DNA of 64,000 bases from Pseudomonas helleri (GTDB lineage Bacteria; Pseudomonadota; Gammaproteobacteria; Pseudomonadales; Pseudomonadaceae). Numbering within the stretch: position 1 is the stretch's first letter; the number at the start of each line of letters is the position of its first letter. The notes beneath the pieces are model-generated. The model had not been told where the DNA came from. It saw only the letters and a program-made list of their open reading frames with translations, and did not search any database. This document shows positions 29,152-40,975 of the stretch, in pieces. The DNA is taken from assembly GCF_009600315.1 (NCBI RefSeq), contig NZ_WIWC01000017.1:1-64000 (forward strand), in the 5' to 3' direction. The translations under genes were made by a program, and so were the position numbers.

Positions 29152-30006
29152 ATGTCACTAAATTTCCCGCTGTTGCTGGTCATTGCTGTTGCCGTCTGCG
29201 GTTTGCTGGCGCTGCTCGATCTGGTCTTCCTGGCACCTCGCCGGCGTAAGGCCATCGCCCAGTATCAAGCCAGCGTCAAGCCGGCTGATGCGCAGGTTAT
29301 CGAGAAGCTCAACAAGGAACCGTTGCTGGTTGAATACGGCAAGTCGTTCTTCCCGGTGTTGTTCATCGTGCTGGTGCTGCGTTCGTTTCTGGTTGAGCCG
29401 TTCCAGATTCCGTCCGGCTCGATGAAACCGACTCTGGATGTGGGCGACTTCATTTTGGTGAACAAGTTTTCTTACGGTATCCGCTTGCCGGTGATCGACA
29501 AGAAAATCATCGAGGTGGGTGATCCGCAACGCGGCGATGTGATGGTGTTCCGCTACCCAAGCGATCCGACCGTCAACTACATCAAGCGTGTAGTCGGCCT
29601 GCCGGGCGACAAGATTCGTTACACCAGTGACAAAAAGCTGTACATCAACGACCAGCTGGTTGCCGAGCAACTGGTGGGTAATGAGCCCGGAACATTGGGC
29701 AGTGCAGCGCTGTACAAAGAGAAACTGGGCGAAGTCGAGCACATGATCCGCAAGGAAATGAGCCGCTATCGTGCGCCACCTGGCAAGGAGTGGACGGTTC
29801 CGGCCGGGCACTACTTTATGATGGGCGACAACCGCGATAACTCGAACGACAGCCGTTATTGGGACGATCCAAACATTCCCAAGAATGAGTTGGGCATGGT
29901 TCCTGACGAAAATATCGTCGGCAAGGCCTTCGCTGTCTGGATGAGCTGGCCAGAACCTAAAATGAGCAACCTGCCGAGTTTGTCGCGGGTTGGTCTGATC
30001 AAGTAG
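29152..30006 (+). CDS. lepB: Signal peptidase I (LepB)
   Basis: 284 residues. Two N-terminal membrane segments (about 4-24 and 62-82), then the periplasmic catalytic domain with nucleophile Ser in PSGSMKPTL and general-base Lys in NYIKRVVGLPGD, plus GDNRDNSNDSRYW. It cleaves signal peptides from exported proteins. Co-transcribed with lepA, five bases apart. A perfect palindrome follows its stop. Confidence 0.96.
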   Translation: MSLNFPLLLVIAVAVCGLLALLDLVFLAPRRRKAIAQYQASVKPADAQVIEKLNKEPLLVEYGKSFFPVLFIVLVLRSFLVEPFQIPSGSMKPTLDVGDFILVNKFSYGIRLPVIDKKIIEVGDPQRGDVMVFRYPSDPTVNYIKRVVGLPGDKIRYTSDKKLYINDQLVAEQLVGNEPGTLGSAALYKEKLGEVEHMIRKEMSRYRAPPGKEWTVPAGHYFMMGDNRDNSNDSRYWDDPNIPKNELGMVPDENIVGKAFAVWMSWPEPKMSNLPSLSRVGLIK

Positions 30007-30012
30007 CCAAGA

Positions 30013-30035
30013 CGGCGCTGTTAATAACAGCGCCG
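30013..30035 (+). promoter_or_regulatory. Perfect 23-base palindrome between lepB and rnc
   Basis: CGGCGCTGTTA-A-TAACAGCGCCG is perfectly self-complementary and starts seven bases after the lepB stop. TGCTTTTC follows a few bases later, so it could be a weak terminator. A long perfect stem ahead of rnc could also be an RNase III processing site. Confidence 0.6.
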
Positions 30036-30097
30036 ACTGCTTTTCAGGCGAACGAATACGTTCGCAGATCAGTCGGCTCTCAAGATCGCCGTGCCGT

Positions 30098-30271
30098 TTG
30101 CGGCGGGCGATCAACTGTATTCAGGATGTGGATTTGAACAAAGCGTTAAGTGTGACGGCGGCGAACTGCCGGTTCCCGGTCCATTTGCTATGCGATAAGA
30201 GAGCATCACTGATCCCTTATATCGGTCCGGTGGTGACATTCGGCCACGAACTCAGCGTGGGTAAATCGTGA
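30098..30271 (+). pseudogene. Remnant of a DUF4845 gene (C-terminal fragment only)
   Basis: The frame ending at the TGA 30269-30271, which overlaps the rnc start, encodes DVDLNKALSV near its beginning and [13 protein letters not shown] at its end. This matches the C-terminal part of the small DUF4845 membrane protein encoded between lepB and rnc in other Pseudomonas (PA0769 in P. aeruginosa). The N-terminal half with its membrane helix and the ribosome site are absent, and several positions look unconstrained, with extra cysteines. The match is from memory of family consensus, so an alignment is needed for proof. Confidence 0.6.
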
Positions 30272-30957
30272 GTTTTCCATTAAGTCGTTTAGAGCGTCAG
30301 CTCGGTTACACCTTCAAAGACCAGGAACTGATGGTTCTGGCCCTGACACACCGCAGTTTTGCGGGGCGCAATAACGAGCGTCTCGAATTCCTGGGTGATG
30401 CCATCCTCAATTTTGTTGCCGGCGAGGCCTTGTTTGACCGCTTCCCGTTGGCCCGTGAAGGCCAGCTGTCGCGTCTGCGTGCCCGTCTGGTCAAAGGCGA
30501 AACCCTGGCGGTCCTGGCCCGTGGTTTCGAGTTGGGCGAGTACTTGCGTCTGGGTTCGGGCGAGCTCAAGAGCGGTGGTTTTCGTCGTGAATCGATTTTG
30601 GCCGACGCCCTTGAAGCGTTGATCGGCGCCATCTATCTGGACGCGGGCATGGAAGCTGCCCGTGATCGGGTATTGGCGTGGCTGGCCAGCGAATTCGAGA
30701 CCTTGACACTGGTCGACACCAACAAAGATCCAAAGACCCGTCTGCAGGAGTTCTTGCAGTCGCGTGCCTGTGAGCTGCCACGTTATGAAGTGGTAGATAT
30801 CCAGGGCGAACCGCATTGCCGCATCTTCTTCGTTGAATGCGAAATTGCCCTATTGAATGAAAAAAGCCGAGGTCAGGGTGTGAGTCGTCGTATTGCCGAA
30901 CAGGTAGCGGCCGCCGCAGCATTGATTGCCCTTGGCGTGGAGAATGGCCATGAATGA
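30268..30957 (+). CDS. rnc: Ribonuclease III
   Basis: 229 residues with an N-terminal endonuclease domain, including [12 protein letters not shown] with its metal-binding acidic residues and the second acidic cluster [11 protein letters not shown], and a C-terminal double-stranded RNA-binding domain. It processes rRNA precursors and structured mRNAs. The GTG start overlaps the end of the DUF4845 remnant, consistent with an earlier coupled gene there. It overlaps era by eight bases. Confidence 0.96.
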   Translation: MSFPLSRLERQLGYTFKDQELMVLALTHRSFAGRNNERLEFLGDAILNFVAGEALFDRFPLAREGQLSRLRARLVKGETLAVLARGFELGEYLRLGSGELKSGGFRRESILADALEALIGAIYLDAGMEAARDRVLAWLASEFETLTLVDTNKDPKTRLQEFLQSRACELPRYEVVDIQGEPHCRIFFVECEIALLNEKSRGQGVSRRIAEQVAAAAALIALGVENGHE

Positions 30958-31852
30958 TACAACTGCAACACGCTGTGGCTATGTCGCCATTGTTGGTCGA
31001 CCAAACGTGGGTAAATCCACACTGCTGAACCATATCCTCGGTCAAAAGCTGGCGATTACTTCGCGCAAGCCTCAGACCACCCGCCACAACATGCTGGGCA
31101 TCAAGACCGAAGGCAATGTGCAAGCGGTGTACGTGGATACCCCCGGTATGCACAAAGGCGGCGAAAAGGCCCTGAACCGCTACATGAACAAAACCGCGTC
31201 GGCGGCGTTGAAAGACGTGGACGTGGTGATCTTCGTTGTTGACCGCACCAAGTGGACCGACGAAGACCAGATGGTGCTGGAGCGCGTTCAATACGTGACC
31301 GGGCCGTTGATCGTTGCGCTGAACAAGACCGACCGTATTGAAGACAAGGCTGAGCTGATGCCGCACCTGAGCTGGCTTCAGGAGCAACTGCCGAATGCCC
31401 AGATCATCCCGATTTCTGCACAGCACGGTCACAACCTTGATGCGCTTGAGCGCGTGATTGCTGATCACTTGCCGGAAAACGAGCACTTCTTCCCGGAAGA
31501 TCAGATCACCGACCGCAGCAGCCGTTTTCTGGCCGCTGAGCTGGTACGCGAAAAGATCATGCGCCAAATGGGTGCCGAGCTGCCGTATCAGATCACGGTC
31601 GAGATCGAAGAATTCAAGCAGCAAGGTAAAACCCTGCACATTCACGCACTGATTCTGGTGGAGCGTGATGGTCAGAAGAAAATCATCATTGGCGACAAGG
31701 GCGAGCGTATCAAGCGTATCGGTACCGAAGCGCGCAAGGATATGGAGCTGCTGTTCGACTCCAAGATCATGCTCAATCTGTGGGTGAAAGTGAAAGGCGG
31801 CTGGTCTGACGATGAGCGCGCCCTGCGTTCACTGGGTTACGGCGACCTGTAA
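30950..31852 (+). CDS. era: GTPase Era
   Basis: 300 residues from ATG 30950, inside the end of rnc. GTPase motifs [17 protein letters not shown] and NKTDR are intact; the C-terminal KH domain includes [22 protein letters not shown]. Era binds the 3' end of 16S rRNA and is required for 30S maturation. The rnc-era arrangement is conserved widely. A REPIN separates it from recO. Confidence 0.97.
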   Translation: MNDTTATRCGYVAIVGRPNVGKSTLLNHILGQKLAITSRKPQTTRHNMLGIKTEGNVQAVYVDTPGMHKGGEKALNRYMNKTASAALKDVDVVIFVVDRTKWTDEDQMVLERVQYVTGPLIVALNKTDRIEDKAELMPHLSWLQEQLPNAQIIPISAQHGHNLDALERVIADHLPENEHFFPEDQITDRSSRFLAAELVREKIMRQMGAELPYQITVEIEEFKQQGKTLHIHALILVERDGQKKIIIGDKGERIKRIGTEARKDMELLFDSKIMLNLWVKVKGGWSDDERALRSLGYGDL

Positions 31853-31861
31853 ACCCGCAGC

Positions 31862-31967
31862 CCCTCACCCCAACCCTCTCCCGGAGGGAGAGGGGGCCGA
31901 ATGTCGGTGTTTTCGAATCCGCATGCGGTCAGTGCCCTCTCCCTCCGGGAGAGGGCTAGGGTGAGGG
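31862..31967. repeat. REPIN (CCCTCACCC family) between era and recO
   Basis: CCCTCACCCCAACCCTCTCC at the left faces an inverted copy ending CTAGGGTGAGGG at 31967, each with an internal CCCTC/GAGGG hairpin. It sits in an otherwise tight operon and may affect recO expression. Confidence 0.9.
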
Positions 31968-31989
31968 TGTTTTTAGCTTCAAGAGATGC

Positions 31990-32688
31990 ATGCCCGCCAT
32001 GTCCAGTAATCCCCCCATCGCACAGCTCGCCTACGTTCTGCACAGTCGCCCATACCGTGAAACCAGCGCGCTTGTGGATTTCATCACGCCTCAAGGTCGG
32101 CTGCGTGCAGTGTTGCGCAGTGCGCGTGGCAAAGCGGGGACGTTGGCTCGGCCTTTTGTCCCGCTCGAAATCGAATTTCGCGGCCGGGGTGAGCTGAAAA
32201 ACGTGGGCCGTATGGAAAGTGCTGGCATCTCAACCTGGCTCAATGGCGAGGCGCTCTTCAGCGGGTTGTATCTCAACGAGCTATTGATTCGCCTGTTGCC
32301 CGCCGAAGATCCCCATCCCGGTCTGTTCGATCACTACGCCGCCACATTGCTGGCGCTGGCCGAAGGGCGGGCGCTGGAACCGTTGTTGCGTGCTTTTGAA
32401 TGGCGGCTGCTGGACGATATTGGTTACGGCTTCTCTTTGACACAGGACATTCATGGTGAGCCGGTGGCCATTGACGGCATGTACCGCTTGCAAGTGGATG
32501 CCGGCCTTGAGCGTATTTACTTGATCCAGCCGGGGTTGTTTCATGGTGCCGAGCTGCATGCAATGGCTCAAACCGATTGGGCCGTACCAGGCGCGTTATC
32601 GGCGGCCAAACGCTTGATGCGTCAGGCTTTGGCGGTCCATCTGGCAGGCAAGCCGTTGGCCAGTCGTGAGTTGTTTCGCAAGCCCTGA
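31990..32688 (+). CDS. recO: DNA repair protein RecO
   Basis: 232 residues. An N-terminal OB fold ([31 protein letters not shown]) is followed by the helical domain. RecO works with RecR to load RecA on SSB-coated DNA and anneals complementary strands. ATG 31990 has AGAG a few bases upstream; an in-frame ATG at 31999 is equally possible and matches typical N-termini (MSS...). The zinc cysteines of some RecO proteins are absent, as is usual in gamma-proteobacteria. Confidence 0.93.
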   Translation: MPAMSSNPPIAQLAYVLHSRPYRETSALVDFITPQGRLRAVLRSARGKAGTLARPFVPLEIEFRGRGELKNVGRMESAGISTWLNGEALFSGLYLNELLIRLLPAEDPHPGLFDHYAATLLALAEGRALEPLLRAFEWRLLDDIGYGFSLTQDIHGEPVAIDGMYRLQVDAGLERIYLIQPGLFHGAELHAMAQTDWAVPGALSAAKRLMRQALAVHLAGKPLASRELFRKP

Positions 32689-32738
32689 ATAGATCGGTAT
32701 GCTGTGCGCCGAATCTTCAGCTCTTCAGGAGAGCCTCT

Positions 32739-33482
32739 GTGACCACAAGCAACCGCATACTTCTCGGCGTCAATATCGATCACGTTGCCACACTGCGTCA
32801 GGCACGGGGCACGCGTTACCCTGACCCGGTCAAGGCCGCGCTGGATGCCGAAGAGGCGGGCGCTGACGGTATCACCGTGCATCTGCGCGAGGATCGTCGT
32901 CATATCCAGGAGCGCGACGTGCTGCTGCTCAAGGATGTGCTGCAAACCCGCATGAACTTCGAAATGGGCGTGACTGAAGAAATGATGGTGTTTGCCGAGC
33001 ATATTCGCCCGGCGCACATCTGCCTGGTGCCCGAAACCCGTCAGGAACTCACCACCGAAGGCGGTCTGGATGTGGCGGGTCAAGAAGCACGCATCAAGGC
33101 CGCTGTTGAGCGGTTAGCGAAAATTGGCTGTGAGGTGTCGCTGTTTATTGATGCTGACGAGCGCCAGATCGAAGCGTCCCGGCGCGTAGGTGCTCCGGCG
33201 ATTGAACTGCACACCGGTCGCTATGCCGATGCGCAGACGCCGACTGAAGTGGCTGAAGAGTTACAGCGAGTAGCAGAGGGCGTGGCCTGTGGTCTGGCTC
33301 AGGGGTTAATCGTGAATGCCGGTCACGGCCTGCATTACCACAACGTCGAAGCGGTAGCGGCGATCAAGGGCATCAATGAGCTGAACATTGGTCATGCTCT
33401 GGTCGCGCACGCCTTGTTCGTGGGTTTCAAATCGGCAGTGGCCGAGATGAAAGCGCTGATACAGGCAGCGGCAAAAGCTTGA
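32739..33482 (+). CDS. pdxJ: Pyridoxine 5'-phosphate synthase PdxJ
   Basis: 247-residue TIM barrel with [18 protein letters not shown] at the N-terminus, including the catalytic glutamate and histidine region in [15 protein letters not shown]. It condenses deoxyxylulose 5-phosphate with 3-amino-2-oxopropyl phosphate in vitamin B6 synthesis. GTG start with AGGAGA upstream. Last gene of the lepA cluster; a REPIN follows. Confidence 0.96.
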   Translation: MTTSNRILLGVNIDHVATLRQARGTRYPDPVKAALDAEEAGADGITVHLREDRRHIQERDVLLLKDVLQTRMNFEMGVTEEMMVFAEHIRPAHICLVPETRQELTTEGGLDVAGQEARIKAAVERLAKIGCEVSLFIDADERQIEASRRVGAPAIELHTGRYADAQTPTEVAEELQRVAEGVACGLAQGLIVNAGHGLHYHNVEAVAAIKGINELNIGHALVAHALFVGFKSAVAEMKALIQAAAKA

Positions 33483-33498
33483 AAGTCGCCCAACTCCC

Positions 33499-33628
33499 GT
33501 AGCAGCTGCCGAAGGCTGCGTCCGTGGGCGTAGCCCGCGTAAAATCAGCGAGTGGGATCTGTCAGGCACTCCCAAAACTCTGATTTACGATCGCTGCGCA
33601 ATCGAACGCAGCCTGCGGCAGCTGCTAC
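33499..33628. repeat. REPIN between pdxJ and mltF
   Basis: GTAGCAGCTGCCGAAGGCTG and the inverted CAGCCTGCGGCAGCTGCTAC arms border about 90 bases. It fills the space between convergent pdxJ and mltF. Confidence 0.9.
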
Positions 33629-33643
33629 GGGGTTGTGTTGAAT

Positions 33644-35152
<1,509 letters not shown>

Positions 35153-35386
35153 TCATTCTGATAATAACCGGGGAAACAGCCCAAACCCCCGTGTAATGGG
35201 GGTGAAGCTCGGCTTTAAAGAGCTGAATACTCCATGCCGGAGAGCTCTGATAGCCATAAAGAATAAGGCCTTGGTCGGTTAGTGACGCCCGGTGTGCGTC
35301 AGCTGTGCCGTTTCGGGTGCCGTTGGCGATGGTTTACGCTAGAATGCCGGGCCTCAAAGCATACCCCTCCCGAGGCTGTCCCGAAG

Positions 35387-38300
35387 ATGTTGATCCTGCG
35401 CGGCGCTCCTGCCCTTTCTGCCTTTCGCCACAGCAAACTGCTTGCACAACTGAACCTAAAGGTTCCGTCTGTTACTGGTTTGTATGCTGAATTCGCCCAC
35501 TTTGCCGATGTCACCGGTGAACTGACCAGCGATGAACAACAGGTCCTGGCTCGTCTTTTGAAGTACGGCCCAAGTGTGCCGGTTCAAGAGCCAAACGGTC
35601 GGCTGTTTCTGGTGTTACCGCGGTTTGGCACTATTTCCCCTTGGTCGAGTAAGGCCAGCGACATTGCCCGTAACTGTGGTCTGGCGAAAATCCAGCGCCT
35701 GGAACGTGGTATTGCTTTCTATGTGGCGGGTCAATTCAGCGAGGCTGAAGCCGAGCTGATAGCAAGCGCACTGCATGACCGCATGACGCAAATCGTGTTG
35801 GGCAATCTTGAGCAGGCTGGCGGTCTGTTCAGCCATGCCGAACCGAAACCGCTGACCGCCATTGATGTGTTGGGTGGCGGGCGCGCCGCGCTGGAAAAAG
35901 CCAACGTCGAGCTGGGCCTGGCTTTGGCAGAAGACGAAATCGACTATCTGGTCACTGCCTTCAACGGTTTGGGTCGTAATCCTCACGACATCGAACTGAT
36001 GATGTTTGCCCAGGCCAACTCCGAGCATTGCCGCCACAAGATCTTCAACGCCAGTTGGGACATTGACGGTCAAAGTCAGGAAAAAAGCCTGTTTGGCATG
36101 ATCAAGAACACCTACGTGATGCACAGTGAAGGCGTTCTGTCGGCTTATAAAGACAACGCCTCGGTGATTGTCGGCAGTGTAGCGGGGCGTTTCTTCCCCA
36201 ACCCGGATACCCGCCAGTACGGTGCGGTGCAAGAACCCGTGCATATCCTGATGAAAGTCGAGACGCACAACCACCCGACCGCCATTGCCCCGTTTCCGGG
36301 TGCAGCGACAGGTTCGGGCGGCGAGATTCGCGACGAGGGCGCAACCGGTCGTGGCGCCAAGCCAAAGGCGGGTCTGACCGGTTTTACCGTGTCCAACCTG
36401 CAAATTCCGGGCTTCGAACAGCCGTGGGAAGTACCTTACGGCAAGCCTGAGCGCATCGTGACTGCGCTGGACATCATGATCGAAGGCCCACTGGGCGGCG
36501 CTGCATTCAACAACGAATTCGGTCGTCCTGCGCTGACCGGCTACTTCCGTACGTTTGAGCAGTCCATCACCACGCCGCACGGTGATGAAGTGCGCGGTTA
36601 CCACAAGCCGATCATGTTGGCGGGCGGTATGGGCAACATCCGCGCCGAACACGTCCAGAAAGCCGAAATTACTGTGGGCTCCAAGCTGATCGTACTGGGC
36701 GGCCCGGCCATGCTGATCGGTCTGGGCGGCGGTGCTGCTTCTTCCATGGCCACCGGCGCAAGCTCGGCTGACCTGGATTTCGCTTCGGTACAGCGTGAAA
36801 ACCCGGAAATGGAGCGCCGCTGTCAGGAAGTTATCGACCGTTGCTGGCAGTTGGGCGACAAAAACCCGATCAGCTTTATCCACGACGTGGGCGCGGGTGG
36901 CCTGTCCAATGCCTTCCCGGAGCTGGTCAATGACGGCGACCGCGGTGGCCGCTTTGAACTGCGCAACATTCCAAACGACGAGCCGGGCATGGCCCCGCAC
37001 GAAATCTGGAGCAACGAATCCCAGGAACGTTACGTGCTGGCCGTGGGCGTTGAAGATTTTGCCCGCTTCCAGGCCATCTGCGAGCGCGAGCGCTGCCCGT
37101 ATGCGGTAGTCGGTGAAGCCACGGCTGAGCCGCAACTGACCGTAACCGACAGCCATTTCGGTAACAATCCGGTCGACATGCCGCTGGAAGTACTGCTGGG
37201 CAAGGCGCCACGCATGCACCGTTCGGCCGTTCGCGAGCAAGAGCTGGGCGACGATTTCGACCCGGCTGAGCTGAACATCGCTGAATGTGTCGAGCGCGTT
37301 CTGCATCACCCGGCGGTGGCCAGCAAAAGCTTCCTGATCACCATTGGCGACCGCACCATCACTGGTCTCGTGGCCCGCGATCAAATGGTTGGCCCGTGGC
37401 AGGTGCCGGTGGCTGACGTTGCCGTGACGGCGACCAGTTTTGACGTGTACACCGGTGAAGCCATGGCAATGGGCGAGCGTACGCCGTTGGCGCTGCTGGA
37501 TGCTCCGGCCTCGGGCCGTATGGCCATTGGCGAAACCCTGACCAACATCGCCGCTTCGCGCATTGGCAAGATTTCTGACATTAAAATGTCCGCCAACTGG
37601 ATGTCCGCTGCCGGTCATCCGGGTGAAGACGCCCGTTTGTACGACACGGTCAAAGCCGTTGGCATGGAACTGTGCCCGGAACTGGGCATCACCATTCCTG
37701 TGGGCAAAGACTCGATGTCGATGCAAACCCGCTGGAACGAAGACGGCACTGAAAAGAGTGTCACTTCACCGATGTCGTTGATCGTCACCGGCTTCTCGCC
37801 TGTGCTCGATATTCGCCAGACCCTGACCCCGGAACTGCGCATGGATAAAGGTCAAACCGACCTGATCCTGATCGACCTGGGCCGTGGCCAAAACCGCATG
37901 GGCGCTTCGATTCTGGCCCAGACGTATGGCAAGTTGGGCAAGCAGGCTCCGGATGTTGACGATGCAGAAGACCTCAAGGCCTTCTTCGCTGTGATTCAGG
38001 GGTTGAATGCTGACGGTCATCTGCTGGCCTACCATGACCGTTCCGACGGTGGCTTGCTGACCAGCGTGATGGAAATGGCGTTTGCCGGTCACTGCGGTCT
38101 GAACCTGAACCTGGATTGCCTGACCGAGAACGTCAGTGAAATCCCGGCCATCCTGTTCAACGAAGAACTGGGTGCCGTGATTCAAGTGCGTCATGACGCA
38201 ACCCCGGATGTGTTGACCCAGTTCAGCGTTGCCGGTTTGGGTGAGTGCGTAGCCGTGATTGGCCAGCCGTTGAACAACAGCGAAATCAACATCAGCTTGA

Positions 38301-39283
38301 ACGGTGAGACCGTTTTTGCAGGTCAGCGCGGCGCCTTGCAGCGTCAGTGGGCCGAGACCAGCTACCAGATCCAGCGTCTGCGTGATAACGCCGAATGCGC
38401 AGATCAAGAGTTCGATGTGCTGCTGGAAGAAGACAATCCGGGCCTGACCGTCAAGCTGGGCTTTGACGTCAATGACAACATCAGCGCGCCGTACATCAAG
38501 AAAGGCATTCGCCCTCAAGTGGCGGTGCTGCGTGAGCAGGGTGTGAACGGGCAGGTTGAAATGGCGGCGGCGTTCGACCGTGCCGGTTTCAATGCCATCG
38601 ACGTTCACATGAGCGACATTTTGGCAGGCCGTGTTGACCTGAACGAGTTCAAAGGTTTGGTTGCCTGCGGTGGTTTCTCCTACGGCGACGTACTGGGGGC
38701 CGGTGAAGGCTGGGCCAAGTCGGCCTTGTTCAACACCCGGGCACGTGATGCGTTCCAGAGCTTCTTCGAGCGTACCGACAGTTTCTCCCTGGGTGTGTGC
38801 AACGGTTGCCAGATGATGTCCAACCTGAGCGAACTGATTCCGGGCAGCGAGCTGTGGCCACACTTTGTGCGCAACCGCTCCGAGCAGTTCGAAGCCCGTG
38901 TAGCGATGGTTCAAGTGCAAGAATCGAACTCGATCTTCCTGCAAGGCATGGCCGGTTCGCGCATGCCAATCGCCATTGCCCACGGTGAAGGTCATGCCGA
39001 GTTCGCCAGCGAAGAAGCCATGCTGCAAGCGGATCTGTCCGGTTCAGTGGCACTGCGCTTCGTCGACAACCACGGCAAAGTGACAGAAAACTACCCGGCC
39101 AACCCTAACGGTTCGCCGCGCGGGATTACCGGTCTCACCAGCCGTGACGGCCGTGTGACCATCATGATGCCGCACCCGGAGCGTGTATTCCGCGCCGTGC
39201 AGAACTCGTGGCGTCCTGAGGAGTGGAACGAAGATGCTCCGTGGATGCGCATGTTCCGTAACGCCCGTGCCTGGGTGAATTAA
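35387..39283 (+). CDS. purL: Phosphoribosylformylglycinamidine synthase PurL
   Basis: 1298 residues, the large single-chain form. Starting at ATG 35387: an N-terminal PurS-like domain, linker, the ATP-binding synthetase domains with [25 protein letters not shown] near residue 300, and a C-terminal glutamine amidotransferase with nucleophile Cys in [10 protein letters not shown] and the HGEGHAEF triad segment. It converts FGAR to FGAM with glutamine and ATP in purine synthesis. TAGAAT at 35340-35345 is a possible -10 site without a clear -35. The frame extends upstream but without homology. Confidence 0.96.
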   Translation: MLILRGAPALSAFRHSKLLAQLNLKVPSVTGLYAEFAHFADVTGELTSDEQQVLARLLKYGPSVPVQEPNGRLFLVLPRFGTISPWSSKASDIARNCGLAKIQRLERGIAFYVAGQFSEAEAELIASALHDRMTQIVLGNLEQAGGLFSHAEPKPLTAIDVLGGGRAALEKANVELGLALAEDEIDYLVTAFNGLGRNPHDIELMMFAQANSEHCRHKIFNASWDIDGQSQEKSLFGMIKNTYVMHSEGVLSAYKDNASVIVGSVAGRFFPNPDTRQYGAVQEPVHILMKVETHNHPTAIAPFPGAATGSGGEIRDEGATGRGAKPKAGLTGFTVSNLQIPGFEQPWEVPYGKPERIVTALDIMIEGPLGGAAFNNEFGRPALTGYFRTFEQSITTPHGDEVRGYHKPIMLAGGMGNIRAEHVQKAEITVGSKLIVLGGPAMLIGLGGGAASSMATGASSADLDFASVQRENPEMERRCQEVIDRCWQLGDKNPISFIHDVGAGGLSNAFPELVNDGDRGGRFELRNIPNDEPGMAPHEIWSNESQERYVLAVGVEDFARFQAICERERCPYAVVGEATAEPQLTVTDSHFGNNPVDMPLEVLLGKAPRMHRSAVREQELGDDFDPAELNIAECVERVLHHPAVASKSFLITIGDRTITGLVARDQMVGPWQVPVADVAVTATSFDVYTGEAMAMGERTPLALLDAPASGRMAIGETLTNIAASRIGKISDIKMSANWMSAAGHPGEDARLYDTVKAVGMELCPELGITIPVGKDSMSMQTRWNEDGTEKSVTSPMSLIVTGFSPVLDIRQTLTPELRMDKGQTDLILIDLGRGQNRMGASILAQTYGKLGKQAPDVDDAEDLKAFFAVIQGLNADGHLLAYHDRSDGGLLTSVMEMAFAGHCGLNLNLDCLTENVSEIPAILFNEELGAVIQVRHDATPDVLTQFSVAGLGECVAVIGQPLNNSEINISLNGETVFAGQRGALQRQWAETSYQIQRLRDNAECADQEFDVLLEEDNPGLTVKLGFDVNDNISAPYIKKGIRPQVAVLREQGVNGQVEMAAAFDRAGFNAIDVHMSDILAGRVDLNEFKGLVACGGFSYGDVLGAGEGWAKSALFNTRARDAFQSFFERTDSFSLGVCNGCQMMSNLSELIPGSELWPHFVRNRSEQFEARVAMVQVQESNSIFLQGMAGSRMPIAIAHGEGHAEFASEEAMLQADLSGSVALRFVDNHGKVTENYPANPNGSPRGITGLTSRDGRVTIMMPHPERVFRAVQNSWRPEEWNEDAPWMRMFRNARAWVN

Positions 39284-39288
39284 TAGCC

Positions 39289-39600
39289 ATGTACAAGCTC
39301 AGCTTTTTTGTTCCGCCCAGCCATGTGGATGGTGTGAAAGATGCCGTATTCGCCGCCGGTGGCGGTCGAATCGGCAACTACGACCACTGCGCCTGGCAAA
39401 CCATGGGTCAGGGCCAGTTTCGTGCGCTGGACGGCAGTCAGCCGTTTATCGGGCAAACCGGTCAGGTCGAATACGTGGGGGAATGGAAGGTTGAGCTGGT
39501 CGTTGCCGATGATCTAATTCAGGCGGTGGTGGCTGCGCTCAAGCTCAGTCATCCGTATGAAACGCCTGCGTATGAGGTGGTACAGCTGGCTGATTACTAG
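39289..39600 (+). CDS. NIF3/YqfO C-terminal-like (CutA-fold) protein
   Basis: 103 residues matching the domain inserted in NIF3/YqfO proteins: MYKLSFFVPPSHVDGVKDAV at the N-terminus, GRIGNYDHCAWQT in the middle and a HPYETPAYEV end. The fold resembles PII/CutA trimers. As a stand-alone protein its role is unknown; it lies six bases after purL and is very probably co-transcribed (PA3762-like position next to purL). Confidence 0.85.
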   Translation: MYKLSFFVPPSHVDGVKDAVFAAGGGRIGNYDHCAWQTMGQGQFRALDGSQPFIGQTGQVEYVGEWKVELVVADDLIQAVVAALKLSHPYETPAYEVVQLADY

Positions 39601-39613
39601 TCAGGTGCCCATT

Positions 39614-39653
39614 AAAAAAACCCGCTGAACCGGTAACGGTCAGCGGGTTTTTT
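39614..39653 (+). terminator. Terminator after the purL unit
   Basis: AAAAAAACCCGCTGA and TCAGCGGGTTTTTT form a strong, nearly symmetrical hairpin, so it may act in both directions for the purL unit and the convergent L,D-transpeptidase gene. Confidence 0.92.
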
Positions 39654-39672
39654 ATTGCCGGATCGAGAGGCG

Positions 39673-40239
39673 TTAAGGGCGTATCTCAACCATGGTGCCG
39701 TCTTTGACCAGGTTCCAGACTTCGCGCATTTCGCTGTTTTTCATGGCAATACAGCCGTCAGTCCAATCCAGAGTATGAAACAGGGATTCTGGATTTTCTT
39801 CGGTGTCCGGCGTGCCGTGGATCATGATCATTCCACCGGGATTCAGGCCGTCGCGTCTCGCGGTCGCGGCGTCACTGACATTGGGGTAGTCAATGTGCAT
39901 CGCCAGGTTGAACTTGTCGCTTATTTTACGCCAGTCAACCCAGTAAATGCCTTCAGGCGTGCGCTTGTCGCCCTCGCGCAATTTGTGGCCCTTGGGTTGT
40001 TTGCCCAATGAAATGCGATAGGTCTTGATGGCCCGACCATTCTGAATCAGCTGCAATTTACGCGCGGATTTGAGTACCAGAATCTTTTCGACGCTCGTGC
40101 TGATCGTTTCGGGCAGCGGCGCGAGCTTCGGTTTTAGCACTTCATATTTATTGACGGGTTTGCCGTTAACGGTGACGACAACAGCAGCTTGGCAGATAAC
40201 GGCAAATGACAAGCAAAGGGCAGCAAGCAACCAGCGCAT
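39673..40239 (-). CDS. L,D-transpeptidase family (YkuD) protein, exported
   Basis: 188 residues with a signal peptide (about 1-18). The YkuD catalytic domain includes MIMIHGTPD and the nucleophile Cys in DWTDGCIAMKN; the usual SHGC is replaced by TDGC, a form found in a distinct YafK-like group. These enzymes crosslink or trim peptidoglycan, or attach proteins to it, in the periplasm; some of this group act as amidases. Substrate is unknown. It ends close to the terminator at 39614. Confidence 0.88.
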   Translation of the reverse strand: MRWLLAALCLSFAVICQAAVVVTVNGKPVNKYEVLKPKLAPLPETISTSVEKILVLKSARKLQLIQNGRAIKTYRISLGKQPKGHKLREGDKRTPEGIYWVDWRKISDKFNLAMHIDYPNVSDAATARRDGLNPGGMIMIHGTPDTEENPESLFHTLDWTDGCIAMKNSEMREVWNLVKDGTMVEIRP

Positions 40240-40272
40240 TGGAGCGGTATCCCTGATGGGTGACGGACAATA

Positions 40273-40830
40273 TTATTGTTTGGGGGTGACCAGGCCGGCC
40301 AGAGGCGGTACGGCCTCACTGCGCACGGGATAAGCGTTCCCGTGGCGATCGGAAAAAAAGCATTCTAAGGTACGGCTGACCGTGCGGAAAGCCAGCTCAG
40401 ACCAAGGGATATCTGCTTCATCGAAAAGGCGAACGTCCAGGCTTTCTTCGCCTGCGGCAAAGTCGGGGCTTTGCAGTTCGGCCCGGTAGAAAATATGCAC
40501 CTGATTGATATGCGGCACATCGATCAGGGTATAGATGTTCAAGTTGGTGACTTCGGCACAGGCTTCTTCGCGGGTTTCGCGGCGGGCGGCTTGTTCGACG
40601 GTTTCGCCGTTTTCCATAAATCCGGCTGGCAGCGTCCAGTAACCCTTGCGCGGCTCGATGGCGCGCCGGCACAGCAGCACCTGTCTGCCCCAGGTCGGCA
40701 GGCAACCGGCGACAATATTGGGGTTCTGATAATGAACGGTCTGGCACTGTTGGCAGACGTAGCGCAGGCGTGAATCGCCTGGCGGAATGTGTTGGCTGAC
40801 AGAATGACCGCACTGGCTGCAAAATTTCAT
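40273..40830 (-). CDS. NUDIX hydrolase with N-terminal zinc ribbon
   Basis: 185 residues from ATG 40830. An N-terminal CSQC...CQQC zinc ribbon precedes a Nudix domain with GFMENGETVEQAARRETREE as the Nudix box. The invariant glycine after REEx is replaced by Cys. Similar to NudC-type or ADP-ribose pyrophosphatase proteins of unknown substrate. It lies 33 bases upstream of the L,D-transpeptidase gene on the same strand. Confidence 0.88.
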   Translation of the reverse strand: MKFCSQCGHSVSQHIPPGDSRLRYVCQQCQTVHYQNPNIVAGCLPTWGRQVLLCRRAIEPRKGYWTLPAGFMENGETVEQAARRETREEACAEVTNLNIYTLIDVPHINQVHIFYRAELQSPDFAAGEESLDVRLFDEADIPWSELAFRTVSRTLECFFSDRHGNAYPVRSEAVPPLAGLVTPKQ

Positions 40831-40975
40831 GCTGGGATCTCGGAGGCGTCCCCTATCTTGGGGGGTATTGCGGGGTAACGGCAAGCTTCGCTTGTCAGCC
40901 TGCGACAGCGTGGGGCTTGGGTGCTGCGACTGAATTGGTGCATGATGCCCGATAAGTGACGGATCGAGATGACCT

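Noticed and set aside
35615..37726. A 703-codon open frame on the minus strand
   Set aside because: Antisense shadow of purL; no ribosome site and no recognisable motif.
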